64,000 nt of DNA from Deinococcus seoulensis. GTDB taxonomy: Bacteria; Deinococcota; Deinococci; Deinococcales; Deinococcaceae. The position numbers were made by a program, and so were the translations under genes. Each line of letters starts with the position of its first letter. Positions within the stretch are counted from its first letter, which is position 1. This document shows positions 8,614 to 17,242 of this stretch, piece by piece. Under the pieces are notes generated by a model, which made no database searches, was not told where the DNA came from, and saw only the letters and a list, made by a program, of their open reading frames with translations. Where the stretch lies: assembly GCF_014648115.1 (NCBI RefSeq), contig NZ_BMQM01000022.1:7255-71254 (forward strand), written 5' to 3'.

Positions 8614-8748
8614 ATACGGACTCCGATTGAATGGCTTATAAAGCTGTTCAATCCGAGCGGAGCGAGTGAGAGTCGAAGCGGGTTCCGGACGTGGAGTTGA
8701 CAACCCGGCGCCCTTCCGGGGTGTCAACGAAATAAACGGAATCCGTAT
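8614..8748 (+). repeat. Dispersed palindromic repeat, complete copy
   Basis: 135 bp, plus orientation. Termini ATACGGACTCCG and CGGAATCCGTAT are imperfect inverted repeats. An internal hairpin (GATTGAATGGCTT...AAGC.GTTCAATC) and a second one (GTTGACAACCCGG...CCGGGGTGTCAAC) are present; the middle holds the GCGGGTTCCGGACGTGGAG core common to all copies. Unlike most copies it follows a terminator rather than a stop codon. Confidence 0.92.
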
Positions 8749-8843
8749 CACTTCAGGGTGGGGGCCACGCGCACTGGCGGGGTCGTTCGAGGTCGTTCAA
8801 GGTGTGTCCATGAACGGTGCAGGGGTTCCTCATGCACGGGTTC

Positions 8844-8849
8844 TAGCCT
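8844..8849 (+). promoter_or_regulatory. -10 element (TAGCCT) of RNA element copy A
   Basis: TAGCCT followed by exactly 6 nt and ACCCA, the same spacing as at copies B and C. Confidence 0.5.
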
Positions 8850-8855
8850 GTCCTT

Positions 8856-8919
8856 ACCCACAATTCAGACCGACCGGGTGAAGTCGGTGAGGGACCACCC
8901 CGCCTCCGTGCGGGGTTTT
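8856..8919 (+). ncRNA. Small structured RNA element, copy A
   Basis: Order: ACCCACAA at the predicted 5' end; a 6-bp hairpin ACCGAC/GTCGGT (8869-8888) with loop CGGGTGAA; eight nt including AGGG; then a terminator hairpin ACCCCGC/GCGGGGT (8897-8916) with T4. Copies B (49045) and C (56269) share the 5' start, the CGRGTGAA loop and the terminator while the stem bases change in a paired way, which supports a conserved fold. No known RNA family is recognised. It ends 160 bp before the small membrane-protein gene at 9079, so it is probably a stand-alone transcript rather than a leader. Confidence 0.6.
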
Positions 8920-9078
8920 GACTGTGCCCCCACAGCGTCAGGGTGGGCCGGGCGCCGGGCCGGTCGGGCGCAGATGGACGTTCGCTCAGGGTTCCCTGTA
9001 GTGGCGCTGAAGATTAACTTCAGCTGCTTTTAGAGGTCCGTCATGCCGTTGTATGAGTGCGCGGCGCACACTACCCGT

Positions 9079-9285
9079 ATGAACCTGCTCCTGATCATGG
9101 CGGCCCTGACACTCCTGATCATGCTGGGTGCTTTCGTTGCGCTCACGCGTGACGACCGCGCCCTGCTGACCGAGCAGGACGACCTGCCCGAGGACCTGCG
9201 GCCGCTGCCGCGCGCCTACAACCGACGCGTGGCCGCCCCGGCTGCTGCTGAGCACGAGCAGCATTACCCGCAGGCTGCCGACTGA
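9079..9285 (+). CDS. Small single-pass membrane protein, unknown
   Basis: 68 residues. Residues 1-23 form one hydrophobic helix (MNLLLIMAALTLLIMLGAF), followed by a charged stretch TRDDRALLTEQDDLPEDLR and an Ala-rich tail. Probably an inner-membrane protein with a short soluble tail. The stop codon's last base is the first base of the next palindromic repeat. An upstream in-frame ATG at 9043 exists, but the hydrophobic helix starts at 9079. No family recognised. Confidence 0.55.
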   Translation: MNLLLIMAALTLLIMLGAFVALTRDDRALLTEQDDLPEDLRPLPRAYNRRVAAPAAAEHEQHYPQAAD

Positions 9286-9387
9286 TACGGATTCCGTCTG
9301 TTTTGCTGACGATACGGATTCGCTGGTAACCCGGAACATCGCCGGGTTGTCATCCCCACGTCCGGAACCCGTTTTTCTCCTCCTCCA
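9285..9387 (-). repeat. Dispersed palindromic repeat, truncated copy
   Basis: Minus orientation. Starts ATACGGATTCCGTCTG at the stop codon of the preceding gene, carries an extra internal ATACGGATTC, and stops after the CCACGTCCGGAACCCG core; the end with the ATTGAAT hairpin is missing. Confidence 0.8.
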
Positions 9388-9484
9388 ACCCGCCCCGCTG
9401 CCTGCCCGAAGGCACCGGAGGGCACGGCGTGCTGACGGCTCGCGGCGAGTGCCTGTGCGGCGCCTCCCGGCATTACGCCCACAG

Positions 9485-9490
9485 TAGAAT
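9485..9490 (+). promoter_or_regulatory. Leaderless -10 element (TAGAAT) of polA
   Basis: TAGAAT is 7 nt upstream of the ATG at 9498. Confidence 0.6.
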
Positions 9491-9497
9491 GCGGGCT

Positions 9498-12287
9498 ATG
9501 ACCTCCGTTTCTCCCGACACCCTGGTGCTGATCGACGGGCACGCCCTGGCGTTCCGGTCGTACTTCGCCCTGCCGCCCCTCACCAACCGGCAGGGCGAGA
9601 GCACGCACGCCATCCTGGGCTTCCTGCGCCTGACGCTGCGCCTGGCACGGCAGCGCAGCAACCAGGTGATCGTGGTGTTCGACCCGCCCGTCAAGACGTT
9701 CCGGCACGAGCAGTTCGAGGGGTACAAGGCCGGGCGCGCCGAGATGCCCGCCGACCTGCCCGGCCAGATCAACCGCATCCGCGAGATCGTGGACGCCATC
9801 GGCCTGCCCCGACTGGAGGAACCCGGGTACGAGGCCGACGACGTGATCGCCAGCCTGACACGCAAGGCCGAGGGCACCGGCATGCAGGTGCGGATCGTGA
9901 CCAGTGACCGCGACGCATACCAGCTGCTGGACGACCACGTGCGCGTCATCACGAACGACTTCCGCCTGATCGGCCCGGACGAGGTGCTGGAAAAGTACGG
10001 CGTGACCGTCCGGCAGTGGGTGGATTACCGCGCGCTGACCGGCGACGCCAGCGACAACATCCCCGGCGCGAAGGGCATCGGCCCGAAAACCGCGTCGAAG
10101 CTCCTTCAGGAGTACGGCACGCTGGAGGGTATCTACGCCGCCGCGAAGGCCGGAACCCTGAAACCCGACGGGACGCGCCAGAAACTGCTGGACTCAGAGG
10201 AGAACGTGCAGTTCAGCCACGGACTGTCATGCATGGTCACGGACCTGCCGCTGGACGTGGAACTGGGCACCGGGCGACTGCCGGGCGACCCGGCCCGCCT
10301 GGAAGTGCTGCTGGATGAACTGAACCTGATGAGCGTCAAGCGTGACGTGGCCGCCCTGGACGCCGCCGACGCCGCGACGGACCTGCCGGACAGCGTGCAC
10401 GACGCCGCCCACCAGACCGCGCCGCACGACGAACCCACCGCCGACCCCCTCCCGGACCTGAGTACCGAGACGGCCCCCTGGCAGGCGCCCACCGGGACGG
10501 TCATCTGGGGCTACGCCCTGTCCCGCGAGGACGACCTGACCGCCGCCCTGACCGACGCCGCCACCTTCGAGGCGACCGGCGACCCCGCCGCCGGGGAGTA
10601 CAGCGGTCTGCTGCGCACCGCGCCCACCCACGAACCCCCCCAGTGGAAGAAAGCCGAGGTGTACGCCCCGCCCGGCAGCCTGTTCGACAACCCCGACACG
10701 CCCGCCGCGCCCCTGACGAAGACGCAGCAGAAAGCCGCCGAGAAAGCCCTGAAAGACCAGGAGAAAGCGGCCGCGAAACTCCGCGCGCAGTACCCCGCCA
10801 CCGTCAGCGAGACCGAATTCGCCGCCCAGCCGACCGTGACGGCTGCCGCCGCCAAGGCCCTCGCCACGCACCTGCGCGTGCGGGGCCTGAATACCGAACC
10901 CGGCGACGACCCCCTGCTCATGGCGTACCTGCTCGACCCCGCCAACACCACCATGCACGCCGTCGCGCAGCGGTACCTGAACACCCCGTGGCCCGACGAC
11001 GCTGCCGGTCGCGCCGCCGCCACCGCCCAGCTGCTGCACCTGCTGCCGCCCCTGCTCGACGACACCCGCCGCGCCCTGTACGACGACATGGAAAAACCCC
11101 TGTCCGGCGTGCTGACCCGCATGGAAGTCCGGGGCGTGCAACTGGACAGCGAGTACCTGCGCGGCCTGTCCGCCGCCACCGCCGCCCGCCTCCAGATCCT
11201 CGAAACGCAGATCCACTCGCTCGCCGGCCGCGAATTCCAGATCCGCAGCCGCGACCAGCTCGAAGCGGTCCTGTACGACGAACTCGGCCTCGCCAGCGGC
11301 AAGAAAACCAAACTGACCGGCAAACGCAGCACCGCCGTCGCCGCCCTCGAACCCCTCCGGGACGAGCACCCCATCATCCCCGCCCTGCTGGAATACCGCG
11401 AACTGGAAAAACTACGCGGCACGTACCTCGAACCCCTCCCCAACCTCGTGAACCCCACCACCGGCCGCCTGCACACCACCTTCGCGCAGGCCGCCGTCGC
11501 CACCGGGCGCCTGAGCAGCCTCAACCCCAACCTCCAGAACATCCCCATCCGCAGCGACGCCGGCCGCGAGATCCGCAAGGGCTTCATCGCCGCGCCCGGC
11601 ATGTGCCTGATCAGCGCCGACTACTCACAGATCGAACTGCGCCTCCTGGCACACATCGCCGACGACCCCCTGATGCAGCAGGCCTTCCAGGAGGGCGCCG
11701 ACATTCACCGCCGCACCGCCGCGCAGGTCCTCGGGCTCGACGAGGCCACCATCACCCCCAACCAGCGCCGCGCCGCCAAGACCGTGAACTTTGGTGTGCT
11801 GTACGGCATGAGCGCGCACCGCCTCAGCGGCGACCTCGGCATTCCCTACGCCGACGCCGCCGGATTCATCGAAACTTACTTCAACACCTACCCCGGCATC
11901 CGCGGGTACATCGACCACACCCTCGAATTCGGCCGCCAGAACGGGTACGTTGAAACCCTGTACGGCCGCCGCCGCTACGTCCCGGAACTCGTCGCCACCA
12001 ACCGCACCCTGCGCGAGGCCGGTGAACGCCTCGCGTACAACATGCCCATCCAGGGTACCGCCGCCGACATCATCAAACTCGCCATGATCAGACTCGACCG
12101 GGAACTCCAGGGCACCGGCGCGCACCTCCTGCTGCAAGTGCACGACGAACTGCTGATCGAAGCGCCCGAAGAGAAAGCCGAAGAGATCAGCCGCCTCGTG
12201 AAAACCATCATGGAAGGCGCCGCCAGCCTCAAGGTGCCACTGGCCGTCGAGGCTGGCACCGGCCCCAACTGGTACGACACGAAGTAA
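9498..12287 (+). CDS. polA: DNA polymerase I
   Basis: 929 residues, three regions. Residues 1-~290: 5'-nuclease domain with SDRDAYQLL and GDASDNIPGAKGIGPKTA (helix-hairpin-helix). Residues ~300-560: a degenerate 3'-5' exonuclease-like domain in which the D-x-E catalytic pattern is not seen, so proofreading is probably absent; it contains a Lys/Ala-rich insertion near residues 405-440. Residues ~560-929: polymerase domain with motif A DYSQIELRLLAHI (~707), motif B RRAAKTVNFGVLYG (~757) and motif C QVHDE (~880). Repairs gaps and removes primers, and is important for radiation resistance in this genus (established). Start fixed by TAGAAT 7 nt upstream. Confidence 0.97.
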   Translation: MTSVSPDTLVLIDGHALAFRSYFALPPLTNRQGESTHAILGFLRLTLRLARQRSNQVIVVFDPPVKTFRHEQFEGYKAGRAEMPADLPGQINRIREIVDAIGLPRLEEPGYEADDVIASLTRKAEGTGMQVRIVTSDRDAYQLLDDHVRVITNDFRLIGPDEVLEKYGVTVRQWVDYRALTGDASDNIPGAKGIGPKTASKLLQEYGTLEGIYAAAKAGTLKPDGTRQKLLDSEENVQFSHGLSCMVTDLPLDVELGTGRLPGDPARLEVLLDELNLMSVKRDVAALDAADAATDLPDSVHDAAHQTAPHDEPTADPLPDLSTETAPWQAPTGTVIWGYALSREDDLTAALTDAATFEATGDPAAGEYSGLLRTAPTHEPPQWKKAEVYAPPGSLFDNPDTPAAPLTKTQQKAAEKALKDQEKAAAKLRAQYPATVSETEFAAQPTVTAAAAKALATHLRVRGLNTEPGDDPLLMAYLLDPANTTMHAVAQRYLNTPWPDDAAGRAAATAQLLHLLPPLLDDTRRALYDDMEKPLSGVLTRMEVRGVQLDSEYLRGLSAATAARLQILETQIHSLAGREFQIRSRDQLEAVLYDELGLASGKKTKLTGKRSTAVAALEPLRDEHPIIPALLEYRELEKLRGTYLEPLPNLVNPTTGRLHTTFAQAAVATGRLSSLNPNLQNIPIRSDAGREIRKGFIAAPGMCLISADYSQIELRLLAHIADDPLMQQAFQEGADIHRRTAAQVLGLDEATITPNQRRAAKTVNFGVLYGMSAHRLSGDLGIPYADAAGFIETYFNTYPGIRGYIDHTLEFGRQNGYVETLYGRRRYVPELVATNRTLREAGERLAYNMPIQGTAADIIKLAMIRLDRELQGTGAHLLLQVHDELLIEAPEEKAEEISRLVKTIMEGAASLKVPLAVEAGTGPNWYDTK

Positions 12288-12336
12288 GGGGTTTGGGTTG
12301 CCCTCCGACCCCAGAGCAGGGATGCTGTCGGATAGG

Positions 12337-12729
12337 ATGGACAACCTCACGGAAGATGTACTTCAGGCACTGAACGCCCGTCACGCGAAGTTCGAGGATT
12401 GCCTGATCAGACGCGTCACACTTGCCTTCACCGCAACCCCGCAGTGGAGGCAGGTCACCGTGGAGATCGAAGCGAAGGACAACCGTGCAGCAGACGGCTG
12501 GGGTCAGGTGCTGTTCGAATTTCATGGAGTGGAACTGTTCCACCTTCTTGAAGACCGAACGACGAATGTCGTGCTTGGCGGAATCGAATGGACGCTCACC
12601 GCACTGGGCTGGAAGGCGGACTTCAGCCCCGTTCATTCCGAGGGGAGCCTTTCGACCTTCATCATCGAAGCACAGGAGGTCTGGTTCAGGAGCACACCCG
12701 ACGGTGAACCTGTTCAAATAGCTCCATGA
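12337..12729 (+). CDS. Hypothetical protein
   Basis: 130 residues, mixed alpha/beta, no signal peptide or membrane segment. Contains VTLAFTATPQWRQVTVEIEAKD, possibly a beta sheet; no known family recognised. The stop codon overlaps the start of the HAD hydrolase gene (ATGA), so the two are translationally coupled. Start is uncertain: ATG at 12337, 12322 or 12298 are in frame. GC content is slightly lower than that of polA. Confidence 0.6.
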   Translation: MDNLTEDVLQALNARHAKFEDCLIRRVTLAFTATPQWRQVTVEIEAKDNRAADGWGQVLFEFHGVELFHLLEDRTTNVVLGGIEWTLTALGWKADFSPVHSEGSLSTFIIEAQEVWFRSTPDGEPVQIAP

Positions 12730-13325
12730 CCATCAAGGCTGTCTTCTGGGATATCGGCGGGGTGCTCCTCACGAACGGCTGGGACCGCGAGCAACGCGCG
12801 GACGTTCTCTCACGCTTCGGGCTGGACCTGACCGAATTTACCGAGCGGCACAAACTGGCCGCGCCGGAACTCGAACTGGGCCGCATGACCCTCGACGAGT
12901 ACCTGTCGCAGACGGTGTTCTACGCCCCGCGTGACTTTACCCGCGAGGATTTCCGCGCCGCCATGGAAGCCGAGAGCCGCCCCCACGACGACGCGCTGGC
13001 CCTCGCCCGCGACCTGAGCGGCCGGTACCGCATGTACGCCCTGAACAACGAAGGGCACGACCTGAACGAGTGCCGCATCCGCAATTTTGGCCTGCACGAG
13101 TTCCTGCTGGCCTTCTTCAGTTCCTGCTACCTGGGCGTCATGAAACCCAACCCCGCCATCTACCGCCTGGGATTGAACCTCGCCAGCCTCAGGCCTGAGG
13201 AGACCGTCATGATCGACGACCGCGCCCAGAACGCCGAGGCGGCCCGCTCGGTCGGCATGCACGCCGTGCGGTACGAGAACGCCGCGCAGCTCCGGGAGGA
13301 ACTGGCGGCGCTCGGTGTGAAGTAG
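12726..13325 (+). CDS. HAD-like hydrolase (subfamily IA)
   Basis: 199 residues. HAD motifs: motif I FWDIGGV (nucleophile Asp; the second Asp of D-x-D is replaced by Gly, as in several IA members), motif II ALNNEG, motif III Lys in GVMKPNP, motif IV MIDDR. A helical cap lies between motifs I and II. Probably a small phosphatase or dehalogenase-like hydrolase; substrate unknown. Coupled to the preceding gene by a 4-nt overlap. Confidence 0.85.
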   Translation: MTIKAVFWDIGGVLLTNGWDREQRADVLSRFGLDLTEFTERHKLAAPELELGRMTLDEYLSQTVFYAPRDFTREDFRAAMEAESRPHDDALALARDLSGRYRMYALNNEGHDLNECRIRNFGLHEFLLAFFSSCYLGVMKPNPAIYRLGLNLASLRPEETVMIDDRAQNAEAARSVGMHAVRYENAAQLREELAALGVK

Positions 13326-13346
13326 GGGAGGGTGTGACCCCAGCCC

Positions 13347-13622
13347 TTACTGCGTCAGGAAGGCCTTGACGGCGCCGAGGCTGCCGGTGTCGAGCAGGAC
13401 CTTGCCGCTGGGGCGGTGCAGCAGGGCGGGCGTGCGGGCCAGGACGTGTGCTTCGGCGAGCTGCGCGAAGGCGTCGGGTTGTTCCTGACGGTGCAGGACC
13501 TCGATGCGGTCGTCGAAGGCGCCGCGCAGGGGAAGGGCCAGCATGCGCTTCAGGGTCTCGCACTGCGGACACTGGTCCTGTGTGAACAGCACGAACGGCC
13601 GGGTCTGATCGGTGTCAGTCAT
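13347..13622 (-). CDS. Glutaredoxin/NrdH-like thiol protein
   Basis: 91 residues with a CPQC active site at residues ~18-21 in a thioredoxin fold and a T-P-A-L cis-proline segment near residue 65. It is the last gene of the ribonucleotide reductase cluster and overlaps nrdF by 8 nt, so it most likely supplies electrons to NrdE. Its sequence is more diverged than typical NrdH (which carries C-M/V-Q-C), so the assignment rests partly on context. Confidence 0.75.
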   Translation of the reverse strand: MTDTDQTRPFVLFTQDQCPQCETLKRMLALPLRGAFDDRIEVLHRQEQPDAFAQLAEAHVLARTPALLHRPSGKVLLDTGSLGAVKAFLTQ

Positions 13623-14613
13623 GCGCGACCGCCGTGCGTTCGGGCCAGAGTTCCGCGAAGTCCTCGTCGGCCAGGGGTTCCACGTTCAGTTTGGCGTAAC
13701 TGCTGCCCTTGGCGCTGAAGAAGTCGTGCGTGGTCCCGCGTGTGCGGATGCCGTTCAGGACGACCGGGTTGATGTCCTCGTCCGGGAAGCGGCGTTCCAG
13801 GGCAAGGTTATCGGCCAGCACGTTGAAGTTGAAGCGGATGAAGCGCCCCACGTCCTCGGTCAGGCCCACCCCGGCGTACAGGGTGTCGGTGTACGCCAGT
13901 TCGTTGCGGTACAGGGTGTCCAGCGCGCCGTCGAACCACGCCAGGGCCTCGGCCTGCTGCGCGTCGCTCAGGGCCTCGAAGCGTTCCTGGGCCAGCAGCG
14001 CCACGTACACGCCGTGCACGGCCTCGTCGAGGATGATCAGGTTGAAGATCTCACCGGCCGACACCATGCGGCCCTGCCCGGCCATCAACAGCGGGTAGTA
14101 GAAGCCGCTGTAGAACAACGCCGTCTCCAGCATGCACGACACGACCATCTTGCGCCACAGCCCGAAGTCGCTGGTGTCCGGGTCGGCGAACACGTCCTGA
14201 ATGAACGCGATCTTGAACTGAAGCTGCGGCTGTGATTCCACCCACGCGAACACGGCGCGTTCCTCGGTGGTGGACAGGAACGTCTTGTTCATCAGGCTGT
14301 AGGAGCGCGCGTGAATGTCTTCCATCATGCCCTGGAATTGCAGGGTCGCCTTGCGGATGTGCCCCGGCACCAGCCCCCGCAGGGCGGGCATGCCGACCTC
14401 GCCCTGCAGGGTGTCCAGGGCATTCAGGCCGGCCGAGGCGTGCATGTACGTCCAGCGTTCGGCTTCGGTCAGGGACTTCCAGACGATGGCGTCGTTCGAC
14501 AGCGGAATCTCTTCCGGGAACCACAGTTGCGAGGTGTACTTCTCGTAGAACGTGACCGAGAAGCTGTCCTCGGGTTCGCTCCAGTTCGTGGCAGTAAAGG
14601 GGGTTCGGGTCAT
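13615..14613 (-). CDS. nrdF: Ribonucleotide reductase class Ib, beta subunit
   Basis: 332 residues. Contains the di-metal centre and tyrosyl radical that drive NrdE. Ligand motifs: the Asp in NALDTLQGE, E-D-I-H in MMEDIHARSYS (which also carries the radical-site Tyr region), Glu in MLETALFYSG and a second E-x-x-H in LDEAVHGVYV. Lies between nrdE (147 bp upstream, with a hairpin in the gap) and the glutaredoxin gene (8-nt overlap). ATG at 14613 chosen because the family N-terminus starts about 10 residues before NWSEPEDSFS. Confidence 0.95.
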   Translation of the reverse strand: MTRTPFTATNWSEPEDSFSVTFYEKYTSQLWFPEEIPLSNDAIVWKSLTEAERWTYMHASAGLNALDTLQGEVGMPALRGLVPGHIRKATLQFQGMMEDIHARSYSLMNKTFLSTTEERAVFAWVESQPQLQFKIAFIQDVFADPDTSDFGLWRKMVVSCMLETALFYSGFYYPLLMAGQGRMVSAGEIFNLIILDEAVHGVYVALLAQERFEALSDAQQAEALAWFDGALDTLYRNELAYTDTLYAGVGLTEDVGRFIRFNFNVLADNLALERRFPDEDINPVVLNGIRTRGTTHDFFSAKGSSYAKLNVEPLADEDFAELWPERTAVAHD

Positions 14614-14674
14614 GGGAGTCTCACAGGGGGGGTGGGGGTGGGGTTCGGTGTGGGGGCGCGGCGTTCCGTTCCAC

Positions 14675-14699
14675 GGACGGGAGGACGGCACTCCCGTCC
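14675..14699 (-). terminator. Hairpin between nrdE and nrdF
   Basis: Perfect 9-bp stem GGACGGGAG/CTCCCGTCC with a 7-nt loop, no T-run. It could partly terminate or stabilise the nrdE message so that NrdE and NrdF levels differ (inference). The bases just after it, CTCGCTCCGCTCGG, resemble a fragment of the dispersed repeat. Confidence 0.5.
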
Positions 14700-14760
14700 A
14701 TTCCACTGCACGCCGCTGCCGGGTCGGTCTCTCGCTCCGCTCGGGGCCTGCGGCCCGCCG

Positions 14761-16848
14761 TCAGACAGCGCAGCTGAGGCACTCGTCGATGCTGACCTTA
14801 CGCAGCCGGGTGTAGTACAGCGTTTTCAGCCCCTTGGCGTAGGCGTACAGGTAGTAGCGTTGCAGGGTGCGGGTGGTGGCGCTGCTGGGAATGAACAGCG
14901 TGCAGCTGATGCCCTGGTCCACGTGCTTCTGCGCGGCGGCGACCGTGTCGATCACGCGGCGCTGGTCCATGTCGTACGCTTCCTCGTAGAACCACTCGGT
15001 CAGTTCGCTTAAGTGCGGCATGGGGTAGATGGTGCGGGCCTTGTTGCTGGTGCGGGTCTCGACGCGCTCCGTGATGGGCATGATGCTGGCCGACGCGTTG
15101 CTGACGTAACTGATGCTGCCGGTCGGGGCGATCGCCATGACGAACGAGTGCGCCAGCCCGTGCGTCCGGATGTCGGCTACGAGCTGCGCCCAGTCCTCGC
15201 GGGTGGGCAGCTTGTGACCCTCGAACAGTGCGGCGACCTCGGGGGTGCGGGGCGCGAAGTCCTGCGCGAGGTACTGCGCGAAATGCTCGCCGCTCTGGTA
15301 GCGGCTGCCCTCGAAGCCCCGGAACACGAAGCCCGTGTCGCGCGCGATCTCCATGCTGGCGCGCCGGGCGTGGTAGTGGACGGCCGCGAAGTACACGTCC
15401 ACGAACTCCAGCGCCTCGGGGCTGCCGTACGCGATCTCGTTCTTCGCCAGGAACGAGTGCAGGCCCATGGCGCCCAGGCCGATGCTGCGCATCTCCTCGT
15501 TCGCGCGGCGCACGGCGGGCACCTCCGTGATGCTGGTGGAGCGGGCCACGTCGTCCAGCATGCGCACGGCGGCGCGTACCACGCGGCCCAGGTCGCCACT
15601 GGCGACGCTCTGCTCGATCACCAGCGACGCGAGGTTGCAGCTCACGTCCAGCCCCACCTGATCCTTCCCCTCCTGCCCGTAGGCGTGGAAGGTGCTGGGC
15701 AGCGTGGGTTGCAGGATCTCGCTGCACAGGTTGCTCATCTTGATCGTCCCGACGTTCGGGATGGGGTTCACGGCGTTCGCGTTGCCCTCGAACAGCAGGT
15801 ACGGGTACCCGCTCTCGCCCTGCGTGACCGCGATCTCCTCCATGACACGCCGCGCCGACACGCGCTTCTTGCGGATGTCCGGGTTCGCGACCAGCGCGTC
15901 GTACTCGCGGGTCCAGTCGATGCTCGTGAACTCGCGCCCCGTCGCCTGGAACAGCGAGTGCGGGTAGAACTGGTAGATGTCCTCACCGGCCCGGACCTTC
16001 TGCATGAACACGTCCGGCACGGTCGCCCCGACCGACAGGGTCTTCAGGCGCGCGTCCTCGTCCGTGGCGATCTTCTTGGCGCTCAGGGTATCCAGGAAGT
16101 CGGCGTGCATGACGCTCAGGTAGATCGCCCCCGCGCCCGGACGCTGCCCGGCCTGATCGGCGTACCGCAGCATGTTGTCCAGCATCTTCGCCACGCCCAT
16201 CACGCCCTTCGTGACGTTCTGAATGCCGCGCAGGCTCTCGCCGCGCGCGCGCAGGTTACTGACCTCCACGCCAATCCCGCCGCCGCCCTTGCTGAGTTCC
16301 GCCACGAACGACAGCGTCTTCGTGATGGAATCCAGGTTGTCCGTGCAGTCCTGCAAGAGGAAGCAGCTGACCAGCCGCCCCGTGTTCGCCTTCCCGGAGT
16401 TCATCAGGGTGGGCGTGGCAGGCGTGAACGTCTGGTTCACCAGATGATGCACGAGTTCCAGCGCCTCCTCGACGCTGCTGCTGCGCGCCAGGGCCGTCAC
16501 GCTCAGGCGGTCCTCGAAACGCTCCAGCCACTGCTTGCGGTCCGGGGTCATGGTCGCGTACTCGCTGTAGAACTTGAACGCCCCCATGAACGACCGGAAC
16601 CGGAAGTCGTAACTGTACGCCCGCTGGAACACGGCCTTCACGTCACGCGGGTGGTACCGCGCGAACACCGCCGGGTCCCACACGCCCTTCTCGGTCATGT
16701 ACGCGACCTTCTCGGCCAGCGTCGGGAACGTCACGGTATTCGGGTTCACCTTCTCCGTGAAGTACGCCCGCAGCGCCTGCGCGTCATGGCTCGTATCGAT
16801 GTGCGTGCCCGAAAGCACCCGGTTGTTCAGTTCAATCCAGCGTTCCAT
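14761..16848 (-). CDS. nrdE: Ribonucleotide reductase class Ib, alpha subunit
   Basis: 695 residues, typical for NrdE. Reduces ribonucleoside diphosphates to deoxy forms. Seen: MNSGKANTGRLVSCFLLQ (active-site Cys 1), SNLCSEILQP (radical Cys with neighbouring Glu), and a C-terminal E-C-L-S-C-A-V pair that is re-reduced by glutaredoxin. No N-terminal ATP-cone, as expected for class Ib. The ATG at 16848 has AAGGGG 8 nt upstream. It overlaps nrdI by 17 nt. Confidence 0.97.
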   Translation of the reverse strand: MERWIELNNRVLSGTHIDTSHDAQALRAYFTEKVNPNTVTFPTLAEKVAYMTEKGVWDPAVFARYHPRDVKAVFQRAYSYDFRFRSFMGAFKFYSEYATMTPDRKQWLERFEDRLSVTALARSSSVEEALELVHHLVNQTFTPATPTLMNSGKANTGRLVSCFLLQDCTDNLDSITKTLSFVAELSKGGGGIGVEVSNLRARGESLRGIQNVTKGVMGVAKMLDNMLRYADQAGQRPGAGAIYLSVMHADFLDTLSAKKIATDEDARLKTLSVGATVPDVFMQKVRAGEDIYQFYPHSLFQATGREFTSIDWTREYDALVANPDIRKKRVSARRVMEEIAVTQGESGYPYLLFEGNANAVNPIPNVGTIKMSNLCSEILQPTLPSTFHAYGQEGKDQVGLDVSCNLASLVIEQSVASGDLGRVVRAAVRMLDDVARSTSITEVPAVRRANEEMRSIGLGAMGLHSFLAKNEIAYGSPEALEFVDVYFAAVHYHARRASMEIARDTGFVFRGFEGSRYQSGEHFAQYLAQDFAPRTPEVAALFEGHKLPTREDWAQLVADIRTHGLAHSFVMAIAPTGSISYVSNASASIMPITERVETRTSNKARTIYPMPHLSELTEWFYEEAYDMDQRRVIDTVAAAQKHVDQGISCTLFIPSSATTRTLQRYYLYAYAKGLKTLYYTRLRKVSIDECLSCAV

Positions 16849-17242
16849 ACGTTTCCCCTTTCCCTCCGGCCAGCAGGTGCGAGCGCACCCAGCGCGTGAC
16901 CTGCTCACGGTCCGAGACCGTGCCACCCTTGTTCAGACGCGCCACCAGCGGCACCCGGAACTCAGAGGCGATCCGGTCACCCGCCCGCCCGAAATTCTCT
17001 CCCCAGTGGTAACTGCCGCTGGACACCACGCCCCGCAGCCCCCCCGCGTGCGACCGCAGGAACGCCGCCGTGCTGGCCGGAACCTCGCCCTGCCCGAACG
17101 TGTACGTCAGCAGCAGGAACGGTTCACCCGGCGCGGGCGGCGCGTCCCGCACGGACCCCACCGGCACACCCCCCGCCTCCCGCGACACCGCCAGCGCAAA
17201 GCGGCGCACGTTCCCGGTCAGGGAATCGAACACCAGCCTCAC
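16832..17242 (-). CDS. nrdI: NrdI flavodoxin-like activase
   Basis: 136 residues. The FMN loop begins FDSLTGNVRRFA; TYTFGQGEVP and the SSGSYHWGENFG segment are NrdI signatures. It delivers oxidant for assembling the Mn-tyrosyl cofactor of NrdF. Starts with GTG at 17242 overlapping the TGA of the thioesterase gene by 4 nt (GTGA), so the operon continues upstream of nrd. Confidence 0.93.
   Translation of the reverse strand: MRLVFDSLTGNVRRFALAVSREAGGVPVGSVRDAPPAPGEPFLLLTYTFGQGEVPASTAAFLRSHAGGLRGVVSSGSYHWGENFGRAGDRIASEFRVPLVARLNKGGTVSDREQVTRWVRSHLLAGGKGETYGTLD

Noticed and set aside
8836..8919. Cobalamin or other known riboswitch at the RNA element
   Set aside because: Lacks the conserved boxes of known riboswitch classes, and the terminator is ~160 bp from the next gene.
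13347..13622. Naming the thiol protein nrdH outright
   Set aside because: CPQC and context support it, but the sequence is diverged from typical NrdH; left as NrdH-like.
15013..16899. 628-codon open frame opposite nrdE
   Set aside because: Shadow of nrdE; the real gene has its catalytic cysteines and ribosome-binding site on the other strand.
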